From Gammaproteobacteria bacterium (GTDB lineage: Bacteria > Pseudomonadota > Gammaproteobacteria > SZUA-229): a stretch of 44,958 nucleotides of DNA. Numbering within the stretch: the stretch's first letter is position 1; every line of letters begins with the position of its first letter. This document shows, piece after piece, positions 35,190-44,400 of the stretch. The translations under genes were made by a program, and so were the position numbers. The stretch covers positions 1-44,958 of the forward strand of contig DAOWFN010000092.1 in assembly GCA_030637945.1 (NCBI GenBank), read 5' to 3'. The notes beneath the pieces are model-generated. The model did no database searches and was not told the DNA's origin. It worked only from the letters and a program-made list of their open reading frames with translations.

Positions 35190-35242
35190 ATTTCAGTGAG
35201 GTTTTAAATCGTTAATTATAAGGTGTTTGAGTATTAGATTTA

Positions 35243-35270
35243 TGTAGGTGCGAATGAATTCGCACCTACA
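35243..35270. repeat. Perfect 13-bp palindrome, dispersed repeat family
   Basis: TGTAGGTGCGAAT is followed by GA and then its exact complement, spanning 28 bp. The same GTGCGAAT-GAATTCGCAC unit occurs twice between gspF and yggT (9365-9387 and 9413-9435). It lies between metK and the ahcY promoter and may end the metK transcript; no T-run follows. Confidence 0.85.
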
Positions 35271-35307
35271 GGGTAATACAGAGCCTTGTTAAATTGATGG
35301 CAAAACC

Positions 35308-36465
35308 TTATAGCCCGGCTGCGTCCTTCAATGCATCTGCTTTATCGGTTTTTTCCCAGGTAAATTCAGGTTCTTCACGGCCAAAATGCCCATACGCTGC
35401 TGTTTTTTTGTAAATCGGGCGCAATAAATCAAGCATCTCCACAATTCCGCGGGGTTTCAGATTGAAATGCTCAACGATTAATGCAACGATTTTCTCATCA
35501 GCAATTTTACCCGTGCCGAAAGTTTGAATAGATATGGAAGTTGGGTCTGCCACGCCGATTGCGTAAGAAACCTGAATTTCACATTTATCAGCCAGGCCAG
35601 CAGCAACCACATTTTTAGCGACATAACGCCCTGCATAGGTGGCAGAGCGGTCAACTTTTGATGGGTCTTTACCAGAGAAGGCACCGCCACCATGACGAGC
35701 CATGCCGCCGTATGTGTCAACAATAATTTTACGGCCGGTTAAGCCACAGTCACCGACTGGGCCGCCAATCACAAAAATACCGGTTGGATTGACATGAAAT
35801 TTTGTGTCTTTACTGATCCATTCTTCGGGTAGTTCGTGGGTGATGATCTCATCGATCACTGCTTCACGCAGAGTTTCATACTTGATGTCAGGATCATGTT
35901 GTGTTGATAAGACTACCGCATCGATAGCTACTGGTTTGCCATCTTCATAACGAAAAGTGACCTGGCTTTTAGCATCTGGCCGTAACCAGGGTAGGGTGCC
36001 ATTTTTACGCAGCTCCGCCTGGCGTTTGACCAGACGATGTGCATAGGTAATGGGCGCGGGCATTAATACATCAGTTTCATTACTGGCATAGCCGAACATC
36101 AACCCCTGATCGCCGGCACCCTGTTCATGGTCAGAGGACTCGTCAACGCCAGCGGCGATATCTGCGGACTGTTTGTCAATCGACGTAATGACGGCGCAGG
36201 AACCGTAATCGAAGCCCATATCCGAGCTGTTATAACCGATTTCTTTGATCGTGTTTCTAACCACATCCTGCATATCAATCCAGGCAGTAGTTGTGATTTC
36301 ACCGGCGATTACGACCATGCCGGTATTGATCATGGTCTCGCAGGCAACGCGTGCTTGGTTGTCCTGTTCAAAAATAGCATCAAGTATTGAGTCTGAAATT
36401 TGGTCAGCGACCTTGTCCGGGTGGCCTTCGGAGACTGATTCCGATGTGAATAAATAGTTGCTCAT
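35308..36465 (-). CDS. metK: S-adenosylmethionine synthetase MetK
   Basis: This 385-residue enzyme makes S-adenosylmethionine from methionine and ATP. Conserved parts are FTSESVSEGHPDKVADQISD (residues 5-24), the GAGDQGLMFGYA ATP motif, KSQVTFRYEDGKP, and GGGAFSGKDPSKVDRSA, which carries the phosphate-binding loop. AAGG lies about 8 bases upstream of the ATG. A 300-bp leader precedes it, holding a strong promoter, a terminator with an alternative antiterminator, and a palindrome cluster, so expression is probably controlled by early termination. The downstream gap contains a palindrome and then the separate ahcY promoter. Confidence 0.97.
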   Translation of the reverse strand: MSNYLFTSESVSEGHPDKVADQISDSILDAIFEQDNQARVACETMINTGMVVIAGEITTTAWIDMQDVVRNTIKEIGYNSSDMGFDYGSCAVITSIDKQSADIAAGVDESSDHEQGAGDQGLMFGYASNETDVLMPAPITYAHRLVKRQAELRKNGTLPWLRPDAKSQVTFRYEDGKPVAIDAVVLSTQHDPDIKYETLREAVIDEIITHELPEEWISKDTKFHVNPTGIFVIGGPVGDCGLTGRKIIVDTYGGMARHGGGAFSGKDPSKVDRSATYAGRYVAKNVVAAGLADKCEIQVSYAIGVADPTSISIQTFGTGKIADEKIVALIVEHFNLKPRGIVEMLDLLRPIYKKTAAYGHFGREEPEFTWEKTDKADALKDAAGL

Positions 36466-36488
36466 TGTTCTTACCTTTTGTTTACTCA

Positions 36489-36610
36489 GGGGTCAGAAAC
36501 CCCGGTTGTGGGCATCGTCGCACCGCCATCCATGGCTCCTTGCGACATACGACCACCACGGATGGTGGAAGTGTGGATATTGCAGGAGCAAATATCCACC
36601 CGTCCATCCC
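36489..36610. repeat. Palindrome cluster between the leader terminator and metK
   Basis: Several short inverted repeats lie side by side: GGGGT/ACCCC (36489-36503), CCACCA/TGGTGG (36553-36568) and TGGATATT/AATATCCA (36574-36598), plus CCATCCATGG. The block is richer in G+C than its surroundings. It would fold strongly in the metK mRNA and one hairpin is close to the metK ribosome-binding site. It may be an inserted repeat element, since similar ATGGATG palindromes occur at 31846-31861. Confidence 0.6.
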
Positions 36611-36617
36611 TGGACAT

Positions 36618-36656
36618 AAAAAAACCCGTTTAAGCTGTTTAGCTAAAACGGGTTTT
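36618..36656 (-). terminator. Intrinsic terminator in the metK leader
   Basis: On the minus strand AAAACCCGTTT pairs perfectly with AAACGGGTTTT (11 bp), topped by a 4-bp AGCT:AGCT helix, and the 3' arm runs into seven consecutive T. It lies about 150 bp upstream of metK and 110 bp downstream of dnaG. It could end the dgt-dnaG transcript, but a promoter lies between dnaG and this hairpin, so it also stands in the metK leader. Confidence 0.85.
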
Positions 36657-36731
36657 CGATATTCTGGCATCAAAACTCGCTTTAGCTGAATTTATAGAGC
36701 GCCCGCAATCTGAGACAAATTAGCGCTGTTT
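36618..36731 (-). promoter_or_regulatory. Candidate metK leader attenuator or riboswitch, unassigned class
   Basis: From the predicted start near 36731 the RNA holds a 5-bp AGCGC:GCGCT stem (36723-36727 with 36698-36702), then AGCTAAAGCG (minus strand, 36687-36678), then the terminator. AGCTAAAGCG is complementary over ten bases (one G-U) to CGTTTTAGCT in the 5' arm of the terminator (36650-36641), so the two helices exclude each other. That is an antiterminator-terminator arrangement. I could not match it by eye to a known SAM riboswitch class. Ligand and function are inferred only from the gene it precedes. Confidence 0.55.
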
Positions 36732-36737
36732 GATGGC

Positions 36738-36765
36738 ATTATCCATCAAATTTTTGTCATGTCAA
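36738..36765 (-). promoter_or_regulatory. Strong sigma-70 promoter between dnaG and the metK leader
   Basis: On the minus strand a perfect TTGACA (36765-36760) and GATAAT (36743-36738) are 16 bases apart, right after the dnaG stop. This is the best promoter match in the window and would start the metK leader near 36731. Confidence 0.65.
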
Positions 36766-36768
36766 TAA

Positions 36769-38511
36769 TTATTTCGTACAAAGATCTATGTATTCTTTTT
36801 GTTCTTCGTCAGTAAGTGGCTCATTGTTTTGTATTTTATGTTTGAAATATTCGTCGCGGTCTTCATTGTGAAGGCGTTCGATCAGGCTTTTGTACACTTC
36901 GACGATATTGTCAGTATTTTCAGTTTCCGGTGTCTGCAACATGGATAATATATTGAGTGCTTTTTCGTGTTCGCTATCACGGAAACGTTCGAGTAGCGCA
37001 GCGGCGGATAATTGTTTATTTGACTCAATGGTCTTTTGCAGTTCGTGTAACAGAGGCAGGCCTTTGGTAAATGCTTGTTTGAAATTATCAGGTACTTTAT
37101 GATGTGCTGCTAAATCAGGGTTTTGTAATAGCAGTGCGATTGCAATGCGTGTTTTATTGTTTTGAACCTGCTGACCGCGAACAGATTCGACTGTTTTTGG
37201 TGGTGTTCTTTTCTCATCAGTGGCAGAGGAAATCTTTGATTCAAGATGTTGCTGGCTTAGGCCGACCAGTGTTGAAAGTTCTTCGATTAGCAGATCTTTA
37301 AATAAACTATTATGCATTTTCTGTATGAGAGAATTTGCTTTGCTGGCGAGTTGTGCCTTGCCTTCGTTGGTATTTATGTCTGATTCGGATTTTAAATTAT
37401 CAAACAAAAAGTCTGACAGTGTCGTAGCATTTTTAATACGATCCTCAAAAGCAGCTTTGCCTTCTTTGCGCACCATGGTGTCCGGGTCTTCTTTTTCCGG
37501 GAGAAAAAGAAATTTTGCAATCATGCCGTCGCGGATAACAGTCAGTGTGTTTTCCAGTGCGCGCCAGGCAGCTTTTTTACCTGCGTTATCACCGTCGTAG
37601 CAGAAGACGATCTCGTGCGTAGTGCGAAATGTTTTTTGAATTTGTTCTGTTGTAGTAGCTGTGCCTAACGATGCGACCGCATAGTTAATGCCATTTTGTG
37701 CTAATGCAACGACGTCCATATAGCCTTCAACGACGATAATGCGATCGATTTTTCTTAATGCCTGCTTGGTTTCGTATAAGCCGTAGAGTTCATAACCCTT
37801 GTGAAAAACGGCGTTCTCAGGGGAGTTTAAATATTTAGGTTCGCCTTTGTCGAGTACGCGTCCGCCAAAACCGATGATACGCCCACGCTGGTCAGTGATA
37901 GGGAAGATGATGCGGTCACGAAAACGGTCATAGGTTTTACCGTCGTCTTTGCTGACGACTAAACCTGTTTTTATTAGTGACTTTAATTTATCTTGAGATT
38001 TTCCTAAATTGCCACTTAAAAAATTCCAGCCATCCGGCGCGTAGCCAATTTTAAATTGTTTGGCTATTTCACCAGATAAACCTCGTTGCTTAAGGTAATC
38101 AACTGCGCGTTCAGATGTTTTTAATTGCTTCTGAAATAACTCGCTGGCCTGTTTTAAGATATCGTATAAAGGCTGTTTGTCTTCCTGGTTCTTGTTTGTA
38201 AAGCCACTATCTTCGTGCGGCACATCTACGTGTGCGTCTGCAGCTAGCGATTCGATAGTGTCTATATAACTTAAATGTTCATAGTCCATTAAAAAACCGA
38301 TGACGTTGCCTTTGGCATGGCAACCGAAACAATAGTAGAACTGTTTGGCTTCACTGACGGTGAAAGAGGGTGTTTTTTCGTTATGAAAAGGACAGCATGC
38401 TGAAAATTCTTTGCCTTTTCTTTTCAGTGGAACACGGGCGTTTATGACTTCGACGATATCGCTTCGTCCGATAAGGTCATCTATAAAATTTTGTGGAATT
38501 CGCCCGGCCAC
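36769..38511 (-). CDS. dnaG: DNA primase DnaG
   Basis: This 580-residue primase makes RNA primers for replication. The CHC2 zinc site is Cys40, His43, Cys61 and Cys64 (CPFHNEKTPSF and YYCFGC). The TOPRIM core carries IIVVEGYMDVVALAQ with its catalytic Glu and VFCYDGDNAGKKA with the Asp pair. The C-terminal third is the DnaB-binding domain and is more diverged. Length equals the E. coli protein. It sits between dgt and metK, not in the usual rpsU-dnaG-rpoD order. It lies nine bases after dgt, so they are probably one transcript. Confidence 0.96.
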   Translation of the reverse strand: MAGRIPQNFIDDLIGRSDIVEVINARVPLKRKGKEFSACCPFHNEKTPSFTVSEAKQFYYCFGCHAKGNVIGFLMDYEHLSYIDTIESLAADAHVDVPHEDSGFTNKNQEDKQPLYDILKQASELFQKQLKTSERAVDYLKQRGLSGEIAKQFKIGYAPDGWNFLSGNLGKSQDKLKSLIKTGLVVSKDDGKTYDRFRDRIIFPITDQRGRIIGFGGRVLDKGEPKYLNSPENAVFHKGYELYGLYETKQALRKIDRIIVVEGYMDVVALAQNGINYAVASLGTATTTEQIQKTFRTTHEIVFCYDGDNAGKKAAWRALENTLTVIRDGMIAKFLFLPEKEDPDTMVRKEGKAAFEDRIKNATTLSDFLFDNLKSESDINTNEGKAQLASKANSLIQKMHNSLFKDLLIEELSTLVGLSQQHLESKISSATDEKRTPPKTVESVRGQQVQNNKTRIAIALLLQNPDLAAHHKVPDNFKQAFTKGLPLLHELQKTIESNKQLSAAALLERFRDSEHEKALNILSMLQTPETENTDNIVEVYKSLIERLHNEDRDEYFKHKIQNNEPLTDEEQKEYIDLCTK

Positions 38512-38520
38512 GTGGATTAC

Positions 38521-39705
38521 TTAAGGGATTAAGTTAACGAAGGATAACTGACGAGGATTAAAGATTCTTTCGTACTCAACGATGGCGTAGCGGTCAGTCA
38601 TGCCGGCGATATAATCTGAGATGCCGCGTGCGATGCCTTTGTCCCCATGTTTGTCTTTAAGTATATGGCAATGATCTATCGCTTCAGTGGGTAAAATTTT
38701 CTGGTCTTCCATAAACGCAGTAAACAGCGAGTCAATAACGACAGCTGCTTTTTTGCTCATGCGGTGTACACGGTAATGTTGATACAGGTTGTTTCGCAGG
38801 AATTGTTTGAGCTCCAGCTTCTTGTCGTTCATCTCACTGCTGAATGCCATTATCCGTTTGTTTTGGCAGCGGACGTCGTCTATGGAATTTAGATTAGCAC
38901 TGGCGATATTTTCGCGTGAGGTGTCGATCAGATCAACCACCATGACATTAATCATGCGTCTGATGATCTCGTGCAACAGTTTTTTATCATCGAGACCGGG
39001 ATATTTTTTGTTAACGATATCGTACTGGTCTCTGAATAGTTCGATTTTTAATAGATCATCGATGGTGATTAAGCCGTAACGTATGCCGTCATCGATATCG
39101 TGATTATTGTAGGCGGTTTCGTCTGAATAATCGGTTAATTGGGCTTCAAGACTCGGTTGGGTCTTATCAAGAAAACGTTGCCCTACATCGCCAAGTTTTT
39201 TTGCGTTAGTCGTAGAACAATGCTTTAAAATACCTTCACGGGTCTCAAACGTTAGATTAAGTCCATCAAAATCTGCATATTTCTGTTCGAGTTTGTCGAT
39301 GACGCGTAGCGATTGAAGATTATGTTCGAAACCACCACAATCTTTCATGCAATTGTTTAGCGCTGTCTGTCCAGCATGGCCAAAAGGCGTGTGACCAAGA
39401 TCGTGTGCTAATGCAATGGCTTCAGACAAGTCTTCATGTAATCTTAATTCGCGCGCGATGCTGCGTGCGATCTGTGCGACTTCGAGTGAATGGGTTAACC
39501 GGGTACGAAACAGGTCACCTTCGTGATTTACAAATACCTGTGTTTTATACTCCAGGCGCCTGAATGCCGCGGAATGAATGATCCTATCGCGGTCGCGTTG
39601 GTATTCATTACGGTAGGTCGGGTGTGTTTCATCGTGGTGGCGACCGACCGACTTCTTATCATCACAAGCATAAGAGACTAATTGGCCACTATAGCTATTG
39701 CTCAT
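38521..39705 (-). CDS. dgt: dGTPase-like HD-domain triphosphohydrolase
   Basis: This 394-residue HD-domain protein has the dNTP triphosphohydrolase signatures: RDRIIHSAAFRRLEYKTQVF, RTRLTHSLEVAQIAR with the first His, and ALAHDLGHTPFGHAGQ with the HD pair. Family members cut dGTP, or dNTPs more broadly, to nucleoside and triphosphate, lowering dNTP pools. It belongs to the shorter dGTPase-like subfamily (about 370-440 residues) rather than the 505-residue E. coli Dgt. Coupling with dnaG links dNTP control and replication. GGTGG lies upstream of the ATG. Confidence 0.92.
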   Translation of the reverse strand: MSNSYSGQLVSYACDDKKSVGRHHDETHPTYRNEYQRDRDRIIHSAAFRRLEYKTQVFVNHEGDLFRTRLTHSLEVAQIARSIARELRLHEDLSEAIALAHDLGHTPFGHAGQTALNNCMKDCGGFEHNLQSLRVIDKLEQKYADFDGLNLTFETREGILKHCSTTNAKKLGDVGQRFLDKTQPSLEAQLTDYSDETAYNNHDIDDGIRYGLITIDDLLKIELFRDQYDIVNKKYPGLDDKKLLHEIIRRMINVMVVDLIDTSRENIASANLNSIDDVRCQNKRIMAFSSEMNDKKLELKQFLRNNLYQHYRVHRMSKKAAVVIDSLFTAFMEDQKILPTEAIDHCHILKDKHGDKGIARGISDYIAGMTDRYAIVEYERIFNPRQLSFVNLIP

Positions 39706-39742
39706 ATTGTAGCCACCCTGGTTTTTTTTATGAATGACATGT

Positions 39743-40825
39743 TCACGTAGCAGCGGATTGTTTAATGGCTTTGTTCAAATCGTCTGGCGTGTAATCACTG
39801 GTGACTAATGATTTGCCAATACCTTTCATTAAGACCAGGCGTAAAACGCCATCAAGCACTTTTTTATCGACCGACATCAGATCAAGAAATTTTTCAACAG
39901 TCATGGATTCAGGTGCTTTACAGGGCAGTTTTGCCTGCTCGATCAATTTCATGGTTTGCTGCATTTCCTGGTCACTCATCCACCCCATCTGATTAGACAT
40001 GACGGCGGCCATACACATACCGGCACCGACAGCTTCACCATGTAACCATTCACCCTAACCCATGCCGTTTTCTATCGCGTGTCCGAACGTATGTCCGAGA
40101 TTGAGTAAAGCACGCTTACCACTTTCACGTTCATCAGCGGCAACGATATCGGCTTTTGTCTGGCAGGATACCTTGATGGCATAACTGAGAGCTTCTTTAT
40201 CCCGGTTTAGTAATGCCGGCATATTCTGTTCTAACCAGCTGAAGAATGCTGCATCACAGATTAAACCGTATTTGATGATCTCAGCAATGCCCGCACTCAA
40301 TTCGCGGTCGGGCAGGGTGTCGAGTGTGTCGGTATCTGCGATGACCGCCTTGGGCTGATAGAAAGCGCCGATCATATTTTTGCCCAGTGCATGATTGACA
40401 CCGGTCTTACCGCCAACAGATGAATCAACTTGCGATAAAAGTGTGGTGGGAATCTGAATGAGATGCACGCCGCGCTGATAACTGGCTGCGGCAAATCCCG
40501 CCATATCACCGATAACACCGCCGCCGAGTGCGATAACGGTGGTGTTGCGGTCGAAGCGGTTACGAAGCAGGCTATCGTATATCTGGTTCAAGACTTCAAG
40601 ATTTTTGTATTTTTCGCCATCGGGCAGGATGACGGCTTCGTGTTTAAGTCCGGATAACATGGACTGCGTTTTTTCGAGATAGAGCGGCGCAACCGTTTTA
40701 TTACTGACTATAAGGGCGCTGTTACCGGTTATATGCTTTTTTAGCAGGTCAGCTTGTCCGAGTAAGGCACTTTTTATATATATCGGATAACTGCGCTCTC
40801 CGAGGTCAACGGTCAGTGTTGTCAT
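39743..40825 (-). pseudogene. aroB: 3-dehydroquinate synthase AroB interrupted by an in-frame amber codon
   Basis: The full reading frame covers 360 amino-acid positions, like E. coli AroB (362), but codon 257 (40057-40055) is TAG. It stands where the conserved GYGEWLHGEAV motif has Tyr: upstream reads LNLGHTFGHAIENGMG and downstream continues in the same frame with GEWLHGEAVGAGMCMAAVM. The upstream half keeps the NAD site (VIALGGGVIGDMAGFAAA) and SSVGGKTGVNH. The C-terminal zinc ligand His in WLHGEAV lies past the stop, so a truncated product should be inactive. Frame and length are otherwise perfect, so a very recent nonsense change or a base-call error is as likely as true decay. aroK is 24 bp upstream. 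Confidence 0.85.
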
Positions 40826-40849
40826 TGGTTAAAATCGTATTTTCTGTAA

Positions 40850-41365
40850 CTATGAAAGATGCTTAATAATAGCGTGTATTACGCTGTGAATCGAGTTGTT
40901 TGCCGTTTCTATGGTGTAATCAGCGGTTTCTTCATATAGTGGCCCACGCTGGTCTAACAGGCGTTGCAGGATAACCTCAGGCGCTTCGTCTGCGTGGAGC
41001 AGGGGTCTGTTTTTGTCTTTACTGGTACGTTGGATGAGCGTTTTTAAGTTAGTTTTCAGATAAAAGACCGTGCCGCGGTTAATCAGATGATTTCGATTTT
41101 CGCTATTAAGGATAGCACCACCGCCCGTGGCAAGAATAATGTTCTTCTTCTGGGTTAATTCGTCAATAATCGCGCTTTCGCGTTTTCTAAAGCCGGGTTC
41201 ACCTTCTTTTTCGAATATTAATGGTATATCTGCCCCCGTGCGTTCTTCGATAACACGGTCACTGTCATAGAAGTCCATTTTAAGCTTGCGCGACAGCTGG
41301 CGGCCAACAGTGGTTTTGCCGGTGCCCATTAAACCGATTAGAAAGATGTTTTTTTGTTTGTGCAT
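40850..41365 (-). CDS. aroK: Shikimate kinase AroK
   Basis: This 171-residue kinase phosphorylates shikimate in aromatic amino acid synthesis. The P-loop is GLMGTGKTT (residues 11-19), the shikimate site includes FYDSDRVIEERTGADI, FRKRESAIIDEL and TGGGAI, and the lid RTSKDKNRPLL is present. Length matches E. coli AroK. The ATG at 41365 lies directly after the T-run of a terminator hairpin, and the only Shine-Dalgarno-like sequence (GAGG) is inside the hairpin stem, ten bases from the ATG. It probably forms one unit with aroB. In many gammaproteobacteria pilQ precedes aroK; here a large lipoprotein gene does. Confidence 0.95.
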   Translation of the reverse strand: MHKQKNIFLIGLMGTGKTTVGRQLSRKLKMDFYDSDRVIEERTGADIPLIFEKEGEPGFRKRESAIIDELTQKKNIILATGGGAILNSENRNHLINRGTVFYLKTNLKTLIQRTSKDKNRPLLHADEAPEVILQRLLDQRGPLYEETADYTIETANNSIHSVIHAIIKHLS

Positions 41366-41405
41366 AAAAAAGCGACCTCGCTCTAAGTGGAGAGCAGAGG
41401 TCGCT
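41366..41405 (-). terminator. Terminator hairpin abutting the aroK start codon
   Basis: On the minus strand AGCGACCTC (41405-41397) pairs with GAGGTCGCT (41379-41371), extended by GCTCT:AGAGC with one bulge and a 6-base loop, and followed by a T-run that ends at the aroK ATG. It lies 33 bases past the stop of the upstream lipoprotein gene, so it ends that transcript. The 3' arm contains the GAGG likely used by aroK, so folding would also block aroK translation. Confidence 0.85.
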
Positions 41406-41438
41406 TAGTATATTGGTTTTGTGTGAAGAGTTAAATCA

Positions 41439-44400
41439 TCACATACAAGTTACTACTACATCTGTTACATTAGACCCTGCAACAGTGCCTGTTTCTAAGG
41501 CGACTGTACATGTAGCGCTAACTGGTTGTAAACCAATAGTAACCTCATAGCTTTCGCCATCAGATAACGGTGTAGCGAAAGTAAAGGTACCATCAGCATT
41601 TACAGGGAGATTGTCACCAGCGTTATTCTGTAAAGTTACTGATTCGGAAACTGGAAGCCCGGTTACCGTACCGCCGATGCTGTAGGTCTGACCAACGTCA
41701 TTTATAGCGATAGGTGTAAAACTATATGAGTTGCCGCCATCGCCTATATTGACATCAATGGTTAAGAAACCATCATCGGAAGGTGTGTCATCTTTTGTTA
41801 TGAAAACGGTGTATGTTCCCGCGCCTGAGTTTGAGTTCGACACTGTATGGCTACCGCCTGATACAATGCTGCCATTGGTTACACCAAAGTTTATCGTGCT
41901 TCCAATTGGTAAGATTTGACCATTAGTTGTTCCGCCAATAGTAAATGAAACTGAACTATCAGTTAATGTACTAAACGTAGGTGTTCCTACGGGATAAGCA
42001 ACTGGAGTCGAGTCAAATTGCACTTGCGATACTGTGGGAACATCTTCTGCTAATACCAATTGTATTGAATCGCGTACAGTGACAGCATCTGCAGCATCAC
42101 ATAAAGTTGAATGGATACAACCTTTGCCATTATATTTAGTGCTTATTCCATCATGGCCAAAATCTCCATCGAAATCGACAAAGAATTCTCCCGCATCGTA
42201 TATAGCGTTATTGTTATCATCGCGGAAAGCTTCTTCTAAGTCAGTGAAACTATCACCATCGGAAAATACGCCATCGCCATCTACATCACTGAATGATTCC
42301 TCACCTTCTACGGTAGCCATAATAGTGGTTACACCTGGTGTACCTCCTAGTGCGTTAGCACGAGGATTTTGGCTACGCCAGGTCACTGAACATCTGCCAC
42401 TCGTAGTAATACAACTAGGGGTAACGGCACCAAATTCAGTGGTAAAGGATATTGCTGTTCCGTCAGTAATAGGGTTGTTGTATCTGTCAGCAACAAGAGC
42501 ATTTATGGTGACTTCTTTGCTATCAATATTCCATGCTCTAGGGTTTAATGTTTCTGCAGAGATGGACATACTGTTTTGATCAGGTGGGCCAGTTGCGATT
42601 GCGATAGCGCTTGATGCAGTCGTCAATGCAGTATTGCTATCAACTGTTGCTGTTACACGAACACTTGTCGCAACTGTTCCTGATTGAACGGTGGTAATTA
42701 CCTCACCAAATACGTTACTTGTTTCAGCGAGAGAAGAGAGGCTGATGCCACCAACAGTGCTGTTAAGTGAGAAGCTTACTGCCTCACCCTGGATAGTATT
42801 GCCATTTGCATCTTCAATAATAAAGGTAAGGGTAGTGGTTTCTGGCAAACCAGAGGAACTACCTGTACCAGCTAACGCTATTGTTGAACTGGTTATGCCT
42901 GACTGAGTGATAGAGCCCGGTGCAGGTGAAGTGGCTGTAATTGTTATGGTGCCTGTTGCTGTACTGGTTGTGCCATTGAGACTGGCTGTTATTGTGTCGG
43001 TGCCAGTACAAAAAACATCTGTATACGTCACAATCACCTGGCCTGTAGATGTGACTACCGTACCGCTATTAAGTGTCGCGGCACCACTTGCAATACATGG
43101 TGATGTAAAGCTAACCGATGCGCTAGTGGTGATGGGTGTTCCTGCAAGATCAACCAGATCGACAGTTAAATTAGATGTGCCTGAAGGAGCAATGCTGTTT
43201 GATGACAGTGAAATAACACCTTCGGTAAATATAGTTGCGATAAATGCACCAATTCGTGTGTTATTTATTGTGCCATCACTGATTGGAATAGGGGCGAAAC
43301 TTTGTGGTCCGCTACCATCGCCAGTATCAACTTCTATTGTTAGGAAGCCATCGCTCGATGGTGTACTATCAGCGGCCAAAAATACGGTGTATGTTTTTGC
43401 AGTTGAGACTGTATTACCTACAACAGAGTCTGGACTACCAATTATTTCACCGTTAGTAGTCGTGAACTTAATGGTTGTGCCTACAGGTAAAACATTACCG
43501 TTAGTGCCCCCGCCGATTGTGAAAGTAATGCTACTGTCTATTGTAGTGTCGAATGTTGTGCCTAATGGTACAGTGCCAGAATTATTGTACTGAACCAGAA
43601 AAATGTTAGCGTTATCTTCGGCCATGACCAGTTGGATTGAATCTCGTACAGTTATCGTGTCCGAAGTCGTGTCACAGTCAGTGGTGTGAATACATCCTAT
43701 GCCGTTGTATTTATTACTACCTGTGTCATAACTATTGTTGTTGTTGATGTCGTCGAAAAACTCAAATGCATCATGGGAACCGTTGCCGTTATCGTCTCTA
43801 AAGGCTTCCGGTAAATCGACAAATGTATCGCCATCAGAAAATACACCGTCACCATCACTGTCATTGAAATGTTCTTCTCCAACCACACGCGCTAAGATGG
43901 TTGTAATGCCAGGTAAGCCCGGTGAGGCTAAACTATTAGTTCGTGGGTCTTTACTGCTCCAGGTAACGCTGCAAGTTCCATCAACGGTTGTGCAGCTTGG
44001 TTCAATGCCTCCCAGTTCGGAGGTAAATAATATTGCAGTACCATCGGCGATATTATTTTGAAATTTATCAGTCAGTCTTGCTGTAATGGTGACTTGTGTA
44101 CCGTCATTGTTCCACGCTCTAGGGTTTAATTCTGATGCAGACAGAGAAATACCATTTTGTTCAGGTGGGCCTGTCGCTATGGCGATAGCAGTCGATGGCG
44201 TTGTTAATGCGGGATTACTGGTAACAGTTGCAATTATACGCACACTGGTAGAGAAGTTACCAGATTGTAAGATAGCTTGAACTTGACCATTGCCATCGCT
44301 TGTCGCGTTTGGAAATGATAAAGATATCCCGCCAAGTGTTGTACTAAGTGTGAAATCAACATTTTCCCCTACTACAGGTCCCCCGTTATTGTCTAATACC

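Noticed and set aside
39743..40018. A separate 91-residue leftward gene after aroB
   Set aside because: It is the C-terminal part of AroB in the same frame, continuing directly past the amber codon; its ATG is an internal Met.
40055..40057. Pyrrolysine or other genome-wide reassignment of TAG
   Set aside because: TAG ends pilG, pilH and chpC at the expected lengths, and the site is a plain Tyr position rather than an active-site residue.
42907..43593. A 228-residue rightward reading frame rich in Val and Pro
   Set aside because: It is the antisense of the repetitive Thr/Asp/Gly-rich lipoprotein gene; similar mirror frames appear in both modules, as expected from composition.
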